A DNA stretch of 7,276 bases from Campylobacterales bacterium (GCA_014763905.1 JACXUN010000076.1:1-7276); one strand, 5' to 3'; shown: positions 1-5,902, counted from the first letter of the stretch. Translations and numbers: made by a program. Notes: a model not told the origin generated them from the letters alone.

Positions 1-735
1 TCCTCTCAATCCAATGCGATGTACTCTCTATCTGTATTGGCGAAGATGAAAGGATGGGCATTTGAGTATTATGTGCAGCATCTCTCCTCTTATCTACGGG
101 ATAATCCACATGGGAACTATCGTTATGCATTAGAAAACAGGATGAAGCTCATTGTCCGTGAAACTAAGCCTACCAGAGATGAGATCGAAAGTAATGAGGT
201 GCTGTTTATAGAGGAAGGGGGTCGCCAGAAAGAGTCACAAATAGGGATTCGATTACTGGCGAGTGAGATTAAACTGTGGCAGATGGCAAAAGGGATGCGG
301 GAACTCAATATCTTTTTACCCTCTGGAACCGGAACGACGGCTCTTTTTTTGCAGAAACATCTCTTGCGGATTGACAGCCGCTATCAGGCTCATGTCTTTA
401 CGGTTCCCTGCGTGGGGGATAGCAGCTATCTCAAACAGCAGTTTGATATGCTTGATAGTGCGGTGCTGTTCCATCCGACAATTATCAAGCCGAAGAAAAA
501 GTACCATTTTGGGAAGCTTTATCAAGACTCTTATAATATTTGGCTAAAATTACGCCACGAAACGGGGATAGAGTTTGACCTCTTATACGATCCGGTTGGA
601 TGGTTGACGCTATTGGATAACCCGCAAATTTTTGAGAAACCGACGCTCTACATTCACCAAGGGGGAATCATCGGGAATGAGAGTATGTTGGCACGATACC
701 AAAGGAAATACGGTGAAGATTTTAACCAGCAGTGA
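1..735 (+). CDS. ACC deaminase / D-cysteine desulfhydrase-like PLP enzyme, 5'-truncated by the window edge
   Basis: Probable PLP-dependent enzyme of the 1-aminocyclopropane-1-carboxylate deaminase/D-cysteine desulfhydrase family (tryptophan-synthase-beta fold, cytoplasmic). The reading frame is open from base 1, so the ATG at 19 is internal and not a start. The first visible residues, SSQSNAM, match the family's substrate/cofactor loop that follows the PLP lysine. Judged from family lengths near 300-330 residues, roughly 75 residues including that lysine lie upstream. Visible signatures are FIEEGG near residue 70, the glycine-rich phosphate-binding loop PSGTGT at residues 107-112 (counted from base 1), and the C-terminal HQGG at 219-222. 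The stop is TGA at 733-735. hisD begins inside its last codons, so the two are probably co-translated. The substrate cannot be decided: family members release pyruvate plus ammonia or sulfide from small amino acids. A role in D-cysteine or sulfide metabolism would suit the neighbouring sulfur genes but is inference. Confidence 0.8.
   Translation, partial: SSQSNAMYSLSVLAKMKGWAFEYYVQHLSSYLRDNPHGNYRYALENRMKLIVRETKPTRDEIESNEVLFIEEGGRQKESQIGIRLLASEIKLWQMAKGMRELNIFLPSGTGTTALFLQKHLLRIDSRYQAHVFTVPCVGDSSYLKQQFDMLDSAVLFHPTIIKPKKKYHFGKLYQDSYNIWLKLRHETGIEFDLLYDPVGWLTLLDNPQIFEKPTLYIHQGGIIGNESMLARYQRKYGEDFNQQ
701..706 (+). promoter_or_regulatory. Shine-Dalgarno that fixes the hisD start
   Basis: AAAGGA lies 6 nt before the GTG at 713-715, inside the end of the upstream coding sequence. 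It supports GTG 713 over the in-frame ATGs at 632 and 677. A weaker alternative is GGGGGA at 661-666, 10 nt before ATG 677. Confidence 0.65.
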
Positions 736-2002
736 TGCAGATTTTCAAGTAGCGTTCCGTGAACTATTAGGACGCGGCAAGATGGATATTGACGGCGTAA
801 GCAATATCGTCAAAAATCTCTTGGATGAGATCAAAGAACAAGGTAATCATGCCCTAAAAACCCACATCGCTAAGTTTGACCGATGGACTCCATCCGACGA
901 TCAAGAGTTGGAAGTCTCTGTCGAATCGATGAAGCAGGCGTATGAAAATATCGATGATACACTCCGTGAAGCGTTACACTTAGCCTATGATCGCATTGAG
1001 AGTTACCACCAAAAATTGATGCCGAAATCTTGGCTCGATTTTGAACCAAGCGGTAATATTTTGGGGCAAAAAGTGACAGCCGTTGATAGAGCAGGACTTT
1101 ATATCCCGGGCGGTAAAGCCGCTTATCCGAGTTCCCTGCTTATGAATGCGATTCCGGCTATTGTTGCGGGAGTAGAAGAGATTGTCGTCTGTACCCCGAC
1201 ACCGGACAATGAGATCAATGAGCTATTATTAGCCGCCTGTCACCTCTGCGGCGTTACCAAAGTCTATAAGGTCGGCGGAGCTTCGGCAATCGGAGCGATG
1301 GCATATGGAACCGAAACGATACCGAAAGTGGATGTGATTACCGGACCGGGTAATATCTTCGTCGCAACAGCTAAGAAATTGGTCTACGGTGAGGTCAATA
1401 TCGATATGATTGCCGGACCAAGTGAGATCGGTATCTTGGCGGATGAGAGTGCCAGAGCCGACTTTATTGCGATTGATCTGCTTTCACAAGCAGAACATGA
1501 TGAGATGGCAAGCTCAATTTTGATCACCATCGATGCCGCTTTGGCTGTCAAGGTAAGTGACGAAGTCGAGAAGTTTTTAAACAAACTATCACGCGTCGAA
1601 ATCGCCCGTAAATCGATTGAAGAGCGAGGAGCGATTATCGTAACCCAAACGATGAAAGAGGCGGTTGATCTGATGAATCAAATCGCACCGGAGCATTTGG
1701 AGGTGATAACACACAATCCTATGGATCTGCTTCCAGCCATTAAACATGCCGGAGCCATTTTCTTAGGAGCCTATACTCCGGAACCGATTGGCGATTATAT
1801 TGCCGGACCGAATCACACCTTGCCGACCGGTGGAACGGCGAAATTCTACTCTCCGCTTAGCGTTGAACACTTTTTGAAAAAGTCATCTATTATATCAATG
1901 AGTCAAGAGGGGATTAATGCGATTGGGGAAGCGTGTGCCTTGATTGCCCATACAGAAGGGTTAACGGCTCACAAAGAGTCGGTACGTATCCGATTAGGAT
2001 AA
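713..2002 (+). CDS. hisD: Histidinol dehydrogenase
   Basis: Zinc-dependent, NAD-linked cytoplasmic enzyme that oxidises L-histidinol via histidinal to L-histidine, the last two steps of histidine synthesis. The 429-residue product from GTG 713 has the usual family length and begins, as expected, with KILTSSDADF after the start residue. The four zinc ligands known from the E. coli enzyme can be placed: Gln259 and His262 in LLSQAEHDE, Asp361 in PIGDYIAGP, and His420 in LTAHKES. The catalytic Glu-His pair is E327-H328 in APEHLEV. Conserved blocks GPGNIFVATAKK and IAGPSEIGIL are intact. It overlaps the upstream gene by 23 nt in another frame, which suggests translational coupling. No other his gene is visible, so hisD sits apart from any his cluster within this window. 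An in-frame ATG at 632 would add 27 residues not expected in the family, and I rejected it. Confidence 0.96.
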   Translation: MKILTSSDADFQVAFRELLGRGKMDIDGVSNIVKNLLDEIKEQGNHALKTHIAKFDRWTPSDDQELEVSVESMKQAYENIDDTLREALHLAYDRIESYHQKLMPKSWLDFEPSGNILGQKVTAVDRAGLYIPGGKAAYPSSLLMNAIPAIVAGVEEIVVCTPTPDNEINELLLAACHLCGVTKVYKVGGASAIGAMAYGTETIPKVDVITGPGNIFVATAKKLVYGEVNIDMIAGPSEIGILADESARADFIAIDLLSQAEHDEMASSILITIDAALAVKVSDEVEKFLNKLSRVEIARKSIEERGAIIVTQTMKEAVDLMNQIAPEHLEVITHNPMDLLPAIKHAGAIFLGAYTPEPIGDYIAGPNHTLPTGGTAKFYSPLSVEHFLKKSSIISMSQEGINAIGEACALIAHTEGLTAHKESVRIRLG

Positions 2003-2120
2003 ACGTAGGTGTGACCATGTCACACACCAAGACCAAGTTTTGAATAACTTGGTATTTGGAACTGCCACAATGATTAAAACCGAGATGTGACGTATGAGAT
2101 AGTCACACCTACGGTTTTTT
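2003..2120. repeat. Inverted pair of REP-type units (BIME-like element), likely also the hisD terminator
   Basis: The outer arms 2004-2015 (CGTAGGTGTGAC) and 2102-2113 (GTCACACCTACG) are perfect 12-bp inverted repeats. Each end reads as a separate REP-like unit: a GTAG head followed at once by a palindrome. On + this is GTAG 2005-2008, then GTGTGAC-CAT-GTCACAC (2009-2025). On - it is GTAG 2112-2109, then GTGTGAC, a 10-nt loop, and GTCACA ending at 2086. Between them is a perfect 8-bp hairpin, ACCAAGTT/AACTTGGT (2032-2039/2046-2053). GTAG heads plus hairpins are the known hallmark of REP sequences mobilised by Y1 (RAYT) transposases. Six Ts at 2115-2120 follow the outer stem on +, so it can serve as a terminator for hisD. 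The element starts 2 nt after the hisD stop and runs into the stop codon of the convergent regulator. No transposase gene is present here. Confidence 0.7.
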
Positions 2121-2664
2121 AGAGATTGTAGAAGTGTTTCAATGCTCTAATAATCATTGCGTTTTTAGAGATACTCTCACCTTTTGCATCATTGTCAACT
2201 TGCTCATACAGATCAAGCGGAAGAGTAATAGAGAAAATCTTAGTTCGATTTTTCTTTTGCTTTTTGATGTCGGTTACGATATCTTTGAGTACATCGATCA
2301 TTTTGTCTGTGTTGATCGGTTTTCGGATAAAGTTGTTAACACCGATCTTAACCGCTTCAGAGATATTACCCATATCGTCACTTGCCGATACGATAACGAT
2401 CATCTGTTTTGGATTGATCTCTCTGATCTCTTTAGCGATTTCAAGACCCGTTTTTCCTGGAAGGATAATATCGATAAATACGATATCCGGCTCATGACGC
2501 TCATAAAGTTCGAGAGCCGTTTCACCTTCGTATGCTGAGTAAACATCGGAGAAAAAGTTTTTGAGTGTTGTACACATTAACCCATTCGTTTCCGGATCAT
2601 CCTCAAGTACCATTGTTTTTAGTTTTTTTGTCTCTTCAACAATTTTCATCAAGTCATTATTCAT
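2119..2664 (-). CDS. Response regulator: receiver domain plus C-terminal ribbon-helix-helix DNA-binding domain
   Basis: A 181-residue probable two-component regulator. Residues about 15-133 form a CheY-like receiver: acidic pocket E21-D22-D23, phospho-acceptor D65 in FIDIILPG, switch serine S93 in IVSAS, and invariant K115 in FIRKP. A short lysine-rich linker (134-141) leads to residues 142-180. These read as a ribbon-helix-helix domain: strand KIFSITLP, first helix LDLYEQVDNDAKGE, second helix SKNAMIIRALKHFY. From memory this aligns without gaps to the Arc/CopG type. I therefore infer a phosphorylation-controlled transcription factor. I chose the ATG at 2664 because GGAAGG lies 6 nt before it; the ATG at 2679 is nearly touching its AAGGA. 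No histidine kinase is adjacent, so this is an orphan regulator within the window. The stop codon overlaps the T-run of the REP-like element. The DNA-binding assignment is by pattern and needs a profile search. Confidence 0.85.
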   Translation of the reverse strand: MNNDLMKIVEETKKLKTMVLEDDPETNGLMCTTLKNFFSDVYSAYEGETALELYERHEPDIVFIDIILPGKTGLEIAKEIREINPKQMIVIVSASDDMGNISEAVKIGVNNFIRKPINTDKMIDVLKDIVTDIKKQKKNRTKIFSITLPLDLYEQVDNDAKGESISKNAMIIRALKHFYNL

Positions 2665-2698
2665 AGATTGCCTTCCCATTTCCTTATTTTTTTAATAG

Positions 2699-2751
2699 AT
2701 TGTAACATGTTGATTATTAAGCCAAATTAAAAGTTACACAAAAAAGTTACA
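2699..2751 (-). promoter_or_regulatory. Promoter region of the response regulator with three TGTAAC boxes
   Basis: On the minus strand TGTAACTTTT occurs twice in tandem with a 13-bp period (boxes at 2751-2746 and 2738-2733). A third, inverted copy lies at + 2701-2706. It overlaps a possible -10 hexamer TACAAT (2704-2699) and adjoins the 8-bp palindrome AACATGTT at 2704-2711. No good -35 is visible. The repeats could be operators, possibly for the ribbon-helix-helix protein itself, since that class usually binds tandem or inverted short boxes. The repeats are seen in the sequence; autoregulation is inference. Confidence 0.4.
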
Positions 2752-2754
2752 AAA

Positions 2755-2772
2755 TATCCCAAAATCGGGACA
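2755..2772 (-). terminator. Weak intrinsic terminator after the metX-xseB-nitrilase operon
   Basis: On the minus strand TGTCCC, a GATTTT loop and GGGATA form a 6-bp stem with one G-U pair, followed directly by TTTTG. It begins 4 nt after the nitrilase stop codon. The stem is short and the U-run only four long, so efficiency is doubtful. Confidence 0.45.
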
Positions 2773-2776
2773 AAAA

Positions 2777-3589
2777 TTAACAATTTTTTTCCCGTAATGC
2801 CAATTCTCGTTCAAAAGCCCAGCTTTTTCGATGTTCGTGGATGATTTTTTTGTCAATCGTCTCGATCAGCATCGACTCTCGATCTTCGAGCATCATATAG
2901 ACCTCACCCTCCGGGGTTACCAACATGCTGTCACCGTAAAATTTCCACTTGGTATCTTGCTGCGAATACTCCCCTAAACGGTTAGCTCTTAGGATATAGC
3001 AACCGTGTAGAAATGCCTTAGTTTTAATGATTTCACGCCATCTGTTGTGGGAGTCGAAAGTGGAGGCGGTAGGGAGTAGAACCAGGTCAATTTTCTTACG
3101 TATGACCTCAGCCCAAAAGTGATCAAAATGGAGTTCAAATCCACCTATTACCATGATACGAAATCCCTCTAGTGTGAAAATCATCGGTGTCTCTAGCGGT
3201 TTGATTTTGTTGGAGAAAAACGCTTTCTCATTCCAGTGTTTATAGGGGATCAAAATCTGTTGTTCATACAATTTGAGCGATTTTGCTGTAATTTTTGCAA
3301 TAGTTTTAATATATTGGTTTTCTTTAAAAGTGATAATGGGGGCCACAAAGCACATATCATACCGTTCAGCATACTTTTGAAGCAGTTCGATATGTTTTTG
3401 ACTCTGTTCTTTGGTCATTTGAATCGGCATCTCTTTCAACTCTTTGAAAAAGTGGTTGAGAACATACTCTCCGAAGAGAACCAGCTTGGCTCCCCGGCTA
3501 TGGGCGTTTCGGAGGTAAAAATCAAGCTTGGTTGCCTGCATCCCCAGTGTCGGAAGCTGTAGAGCTGCGACGGTTAATTTACTGCTCAT
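2777..3589 (-). CDS. Nitrilase-superfamily (carbon-nitrogen hydrolase fold) protein lacking the catalytic cysteine
   Basis: A 270-residue protein with the full length and layout of the nitrilase/amidohydrolase superfamily, cytoplasmic, with no signal peptide. The catalytic glutamate is E41 in LFGEYVL and the lysine K117 in LIPYKHWNEK. The C-terminal blocks RANRLGEY (about 201-208) and FYGDSMLVTPEGEV (217-230) are typical. The block that normally carries the nucleophile (family pattern ICYDLRFPE) reads GGFELHFDHF at 149-158, so the cysteine position is Gly150. The reading frame is intact around it and the nucleotides read clearly as GGT GGA. Other cysteines (80, 197, 270) are not in the active-site position. 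It may be a non-catalytic member or use altered chemistry. The start overlaps the end of xseB by 11 nt and has no Shine-Dalgarno of its own, so translation is probably coupled. It is last in the operon metX-xseB-this gene. Substrate unknown. Confidence 0.85.
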   Translation of the reverse strand: MSSKLTVAALQLPTLGMQATKLDFYLRNAHSRGAKLVLFGEYVLNHFFKELKEMPIQMTKEQSQKHIELLQKYAERYDMCFVAPIITFKENQYIKTIAKITAKSLKLYEQQILIPYKHWNEKAFFSNKIKPLETPMIFTLEGFRIMVIGGFELHFDHFWAEVIRKKIDLVLLPTASTFDSHNRWREIIKTKAFLHGCYILRANRLGEYSQQDTKWKFYGDSMLVTPEGEVYMMLEDRESMLIETIDKKIIHEHRKSWAFERELALREKNC

Positions 3590-3776
3590 GGTTGTTCTGT
3601 TCGATCATTTTGATTTTGACTTTTGCCTCTTCGATCATCTGAGTTGCCTCTTTGATCGCTTGAAGCCCCTGTTCATAAAGCTTCATGCTCTCTTCCAAAG
3701 TGATACTCGGATCCATCAATTTGTTAAGTATCTCTTTTGATGTTTCCAGTTTAGTTTCAAAAGTGTCGGCTTGCAT
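3579..3776 (-). CDS. xseB: Exodeoxyribonuclease VII small subunit
   Basis: A 65-residue protein matching the XseB family in length and pattern. The early FETKLETSKEILNKL segment is followed by ITLEESMKLYEQGLQAIKEA, the family's LEESLxLYExG helix, and the protein ends in a charged helix. Several small subunits coat the large subunit XseA to form exonuclease VII, which degrades single-stranded DNA from both ends into oligonucleotides. The start ATG at 3776 is preceded by AAGGAG with a 9-nt gap, and that site overlaps the end of metX (6 nt between the genes). The 3' end overlaps the next gene by 11 nt. xseA is not in this window. Its place in a metX operon appears to be a matter of gene packing rather than shared function (inference). 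Confidence 0.9.
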   Translation of the reverse strand: MQADTFETKLETSKEILNKLMDPSITLEESMKLYEQGLQAIKEATQMIEEAKVKIKMIEQNNHEQ

Positions 3777-3782
3777 GTCGGT

Positions 3783-4883
3783 TTACTCCTTTTCTAATGT
3801 TTCTTTGACGATGGCTTCAAATTTGTCCAGTTCCACCAAAAAAGCATCATGACCATAGTCACTATCGATTGGATGATAGATCGAATCTTGACCGTTTCGT
3901 TGCATCATGTTGTGGATATGCTCCATCTCCTGCGGGAAAAAGAGGTAATCGCTCTTAAACGATATGAGGGTCACCTCGGCTTTGATACGCAAGATCGCTT
4001 CGTAGAGTGAATCATATCCCCGCCCCAGATTAAAGGTATTGATCGCTTTGACAATATAGAGATAGCTTAGCGGATCAAAAAGTTTGGAGAAGTTATCGGT
4101 ATTGTACTCCATATAGCGTTCAACCTCATACCGTCCAAAAAGTTCAAAAAGACCGTCATGGTTCACATAGTTGAGTCCAAATTTTTCCTGCATCGAATGC
4201 GGCGAGAGATAGGAGATGTGTCCGGCAATTCTTCCGATAGCCAATCCGTCAATCCCTTTCTCTTTAAACGCATCACGAGCATATTGACCGTTTTTAAACT
4301 CAGGATCTCTTCGGATCGCCTCCATCGCTACTTTGTTAAAGGCAATTGCCCACGGCTGGGTGGCGTAAGTCGCTGCCATGGTGATGATCTTGTCGGCAAA
4401 ATTGGGATAGTCAACGGCAAACTGCAACGCCTGCATACCGCCCATCGAACCGCCCACGATGGCTTTGAGATGATAGATACCCAAATTGCTCAACAGCTGT
4501 TTTTGAGCCTTGATCATATCTTTGATCGTCACAACCGGAAACTTTAAGCGATACGGTTTATCACTCGGATAATTATTGCTCATCGGTCCGGTACTTCCGA
4601 AACAAGAACCGATGACATTGGTTGAAATCACAAAATGCTTCGTTGTATCGATCGCTTTACCGTCGCCGATCAGTCCGTCCCACCATCCCGGTTTACGATC
4701 TCCTTCATAGAGTCCGGCAGCGTGTTGTGATCCGCTTAGTGCATGGCAGATCAATACAACATTGGAAGCATCCTCATTCATCTCTCCGTAGGTCTCATAT
4801 CGGATCTGATAAGGTTCTATAATACGCCCGCTTTCCAGATAGAGAGGCGTGGTAAAATGCTCGGTTTTCGTTTCTATTTTCAT
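3783..4883 (-). CDS. metX: Homoserine O-acetyltransferase
   Basis: An alpha/beta-hydrolase-fold enzyme that transfers acetyl from acetyl-CoA to L-homoserine, the first committed step of methionine synthesis. The 366-residue product has the usual length. The catalytic triad can be placed as Ser146 in the nucleophile elbow GGSMGGM, Asp312 in SFKSDYLFFP, and His345 in DYGHDAF. Conserved blocks CHALSGSQHAAG (46-57) and NVIGSCFGSTGP (89-100) are present. I chose ATG 4883 because MetX proteins begin close to the block seen here at residues 12-33 (PLYLESGR and onward). The open frame extends 34 codons further to 4985, but that extension is basic, looks non-conserved and covers the regulatory region. 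No Shine-Dalgarno is visible at 4883. Some MetX-like proteins use succinyl-CoA; the acetyl assignment is supported by metY nearby. It is the first gene of a minus-strand operon with xseB and the nitrilase homologue. Confidence 0.95.
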   Translation of the reverse strand: MKIETKTEHFTTPLYLESGRIIEPYQIRYETYGEMNEDASNVVLICHALSGSQHAAGLYEGDRKPGWWDGLIGDGKAIDTTKHFVISTNVIGSCFGSTGPMSNNYPSDKPYRLKFPVVTIKDMIKAQKQLLSNLGIYHLKAIVGGSMGGMQALQFAVDYPNFADKIITMAATYATQPWAIAFNKVAMEAIRRDPEFKNGQYARDAFKEKGIDGLAIGRIAGHISYLSPHSMQEKFGLNYVNHDGLFELFGRYEVERYMEYNTDNFSKLFDPLSYLYIVKAINTFNLGRGYDSLYEAILRIKAEVTLISFKSDYLFFPQEMEHIHNMMQRNGQDSIYHPIDSDYGHDAFLVELDKFEAIVKETLEKE

Positions 4884-4907
4884 TCGCAGAATTTTACCGA
4901 ATTTATG

Positions 4908-4920
4908 CTGAGTTCGACGG
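4908..4920 (-). promoter_or_regulatory. Shared met motif upstream of metX
   Basis: The minus strand carries CCGTCGAACTCAG, 24 nt before the metX ATG. The identical 13-mer, same orientation, stands 20 nt before the metY ATG (7196-7208). With the preceding three bases the match is 15 of 16 (ACnCCGTCGAACTCAG). It may be an operator or a leader-RNA element common to the two methionine genes. It is not a clear palindrome. The match is seen directly; the regulatory role is inference. Confidence 0.5.
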
Positions 4921-4940
4921 CGTGGAACGAATCTAAGCAG

Positions 4941-4974
4941 TTGAGAACATATTTTATTAATTTTATGGTAAAAT
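4941..4974 (+). promoter_or_regulatory. Possible promoter of the dsb-like gene
   Basis: TTGAGA at 4941-4946 matches a sigma-70 -35 in five of six positions. TATGGT (4964-4969) lies 17 bp downstream. TAAAAT (4969-4974) is a better -10 but would be 22 bp away. The region is AT-rich and divergent from metX, whose start is 116 nt from this gene's start. Confidence 0.35.
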
Positions 4975-4999
4975 ATTTGATGCAATACGAGGATAAGGA

Positions 5000-5848
5000 A
5001 TGGTCATGTTAAGAGTATTGATTTTGAGTTTAATGATGATATTGATTCCATTACAAGCAATGGATGAGAATGCAATTAGAACCTATATGGAAAAGTATAT
5101 TAAGGAAAAGACAAAAGGATCGATTAAAAAGATCGATATCCTTTCCAGCTATCCGGTTCCCGGGGCAGAGAGTTGGCAGGTTAACTTCTTGGCAATGAAG
5201 GTAGATATCGATTTTGCGGGGGCAAAGCAGGATGCAACCATTTATCAAACCGTTTTTACCAAAGGAGAAAAGATTACCTTTAAGCTGATGAAAAAAGGAA
5301 AAAATGGAAGTAGAGATTTAGAATATGCCGATTTCTTAAAACCAAAAGTCCCGTTTGATGCCTATGATAATGCCCATTTTCTAATGGGAAGCCCCAATGC
5401 ACCGCATAAAATTGTCGTATTTTCCGACCCATTCTGCCCTTATTGTCGAGAAAAGATTCCTGAAATTATGGAAGTAGTTAAAGCCAATCCGAATACCTAT
5501 GGACTCTACTATTATCACTTCCCGTTAGTTAGAATCCATCCGGCAGCCGATTTGACGACCAAAGCGATGCATATTTTCCAAAGACAAGGTGACGTGAAAA
5601 ATATGATGGCACTCTATGATCTCTTTATCGAACCTGAAGAAAAGAATACCAATGAAATTTTGAAAGCGATCAAAGAGAAAACTGGTGTGAAGTTCACTTT
5701 AGCTGAATTGCAAAGCGAAGAGGTAATCGAAGCGTTACGTATCGATATGGCAATGCAGAATCGATTACAAGTGACGGGGACCCCGACCATTTTTATCGAT
5801 GGAATGTGGGACAAGATGCGAACGGAGTATAAAAAATACGCCAAATAG
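5000..5848 (+). CDS. Exported thioredoxin-fold disulfide oxidoreductase (DsbA/DsbC-like, CPYC)
   Basis: Probable periplasmic thiol-disulfide oxidoreductase or isomerase. Residues 1-20 are a hydrophobic signal peptide (VLILSLMMILIPLQA) with likely cleavage after Ala20. Residues about 21-115 form an N-terminal domain without cysteines, reminiscent of the dimerisation domains of DsbC/DsbG-type proteins. A thioredoxin-like domain follows, with the redox motif C146-P-Y-C149 in FSDPFCPYC and the cis-proline loop TGTP at 259-262. At 282 residues it resembles the two-domain Dsb proteins of Helicobacter/Campylobacter (HP0231-like), recalled from family knowledge, not searched. Two starts are equally good: ATG 5000 with GAGGA 6 nt before it, and ATG 5006 with AAGGA 6 nt before it. 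They differ by two residues. It is alone on its strand between metX and metY, and its TAG stop lies in an inverted repeat. Confidence 0.88.
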   Translation: MVMLRVLILSLMMILIPLQAMDENAIRTYMEKYIKEKTKGSIKKIDILSSYPVPGAESWQVNFLAMKVDIDFAGAKQDATIYQTVFTKGEKITFKLMKKGKNGSRDLEYADFLKPKVPFDAYDNAHFLMGSPNAPHKIVVFSDPFCPYCREKIPEIMEVVKANPNTYGLYYYHFPLVRIHPAADLTTKAMHIFQRQGDVKNMMALYDLFIEPEEKNTNEILKAIKEKTGVKFTLAELQSEEVIEALRIDMAMQNRLQVTGTPTIFIDGMWDKMRTEYKKYAK

Positions 5849-5900
5849 GAACCGAAAGCTTTAGCTTCGCCTTATTCAGGACTGAAGCTTCCGTTTCCTA
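5846..5900. repeat. Imperfect inverted repeat at the end of the dsb-like gene (REP-like or terminator structure)
   Basis: Arms 5846-5861 and 5885-5900 pair over 16 positions with two mismatches, starting with the TAG stop codon of the dsb-like gene. Each arm can instead fold locally: CGAA(A)GC/GCTTCG at 5853-5869 with a TTTA loop, and the palindrome GAAGCTTC at 5884-5891. The layout recalls the element at 2003-2120 but the sequence is different and there is no GTAG head. No run of Ts follows on either strand, so a classical intrinsic terminator is not evident. Confidence 0.5.
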
Positions 5901-5902
5901 AT

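Noticed and set aside
632..712. N-terminal extension of hisD from the ATG at 632
   Set aside because: It overlaps the upstream gene by over 100 nt, adds 27 residues not expected in HisD, and the GTG at 713 has a well-spaced AAAGGA and gives the normal start.
2003..2120. CRISPR array or insertion-sequence remnant
   Set aside because: There are no regularly spaced direct repeats with unique spacers and no transposase fragment; the GTAG-plus-hairpin pattern fits REP units better.
2134..2538. 134-residue plus-strand reading frame opposite the response regulator
   Set aside because: The opposite frame has a clear receiver domain with all key residues; the plus-strand translation has no recognisable motif and is a shadow.
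2665..2679. Start of the response regulator at ATG 2679
   Set aside because: AAGGA nearly touches this ATG, while ATG 2664 has GGAAGG at a 6-nt distance.
3120..3180. Frameshift as the cause of the missing nitrilase cysteine
   Set aside because: Residues on both sides (GFRIMVI and FELHF) follow the family pattern in the same frame, so this is a substitution, not a shift.
4158..4547. 129-residue plus-strand reading frame opposite metX
   Set aside because: It is antisense to conserved metX motifs, lacks a ribosome site and shows no domain pattern.
4884..4985. N-terminal extension of metX from the ATG at 4985
   Set aside because: The 34 extra residues are basic, do not look like any MetX N-terminus, and cover the divergent promoter region and the shared motif.
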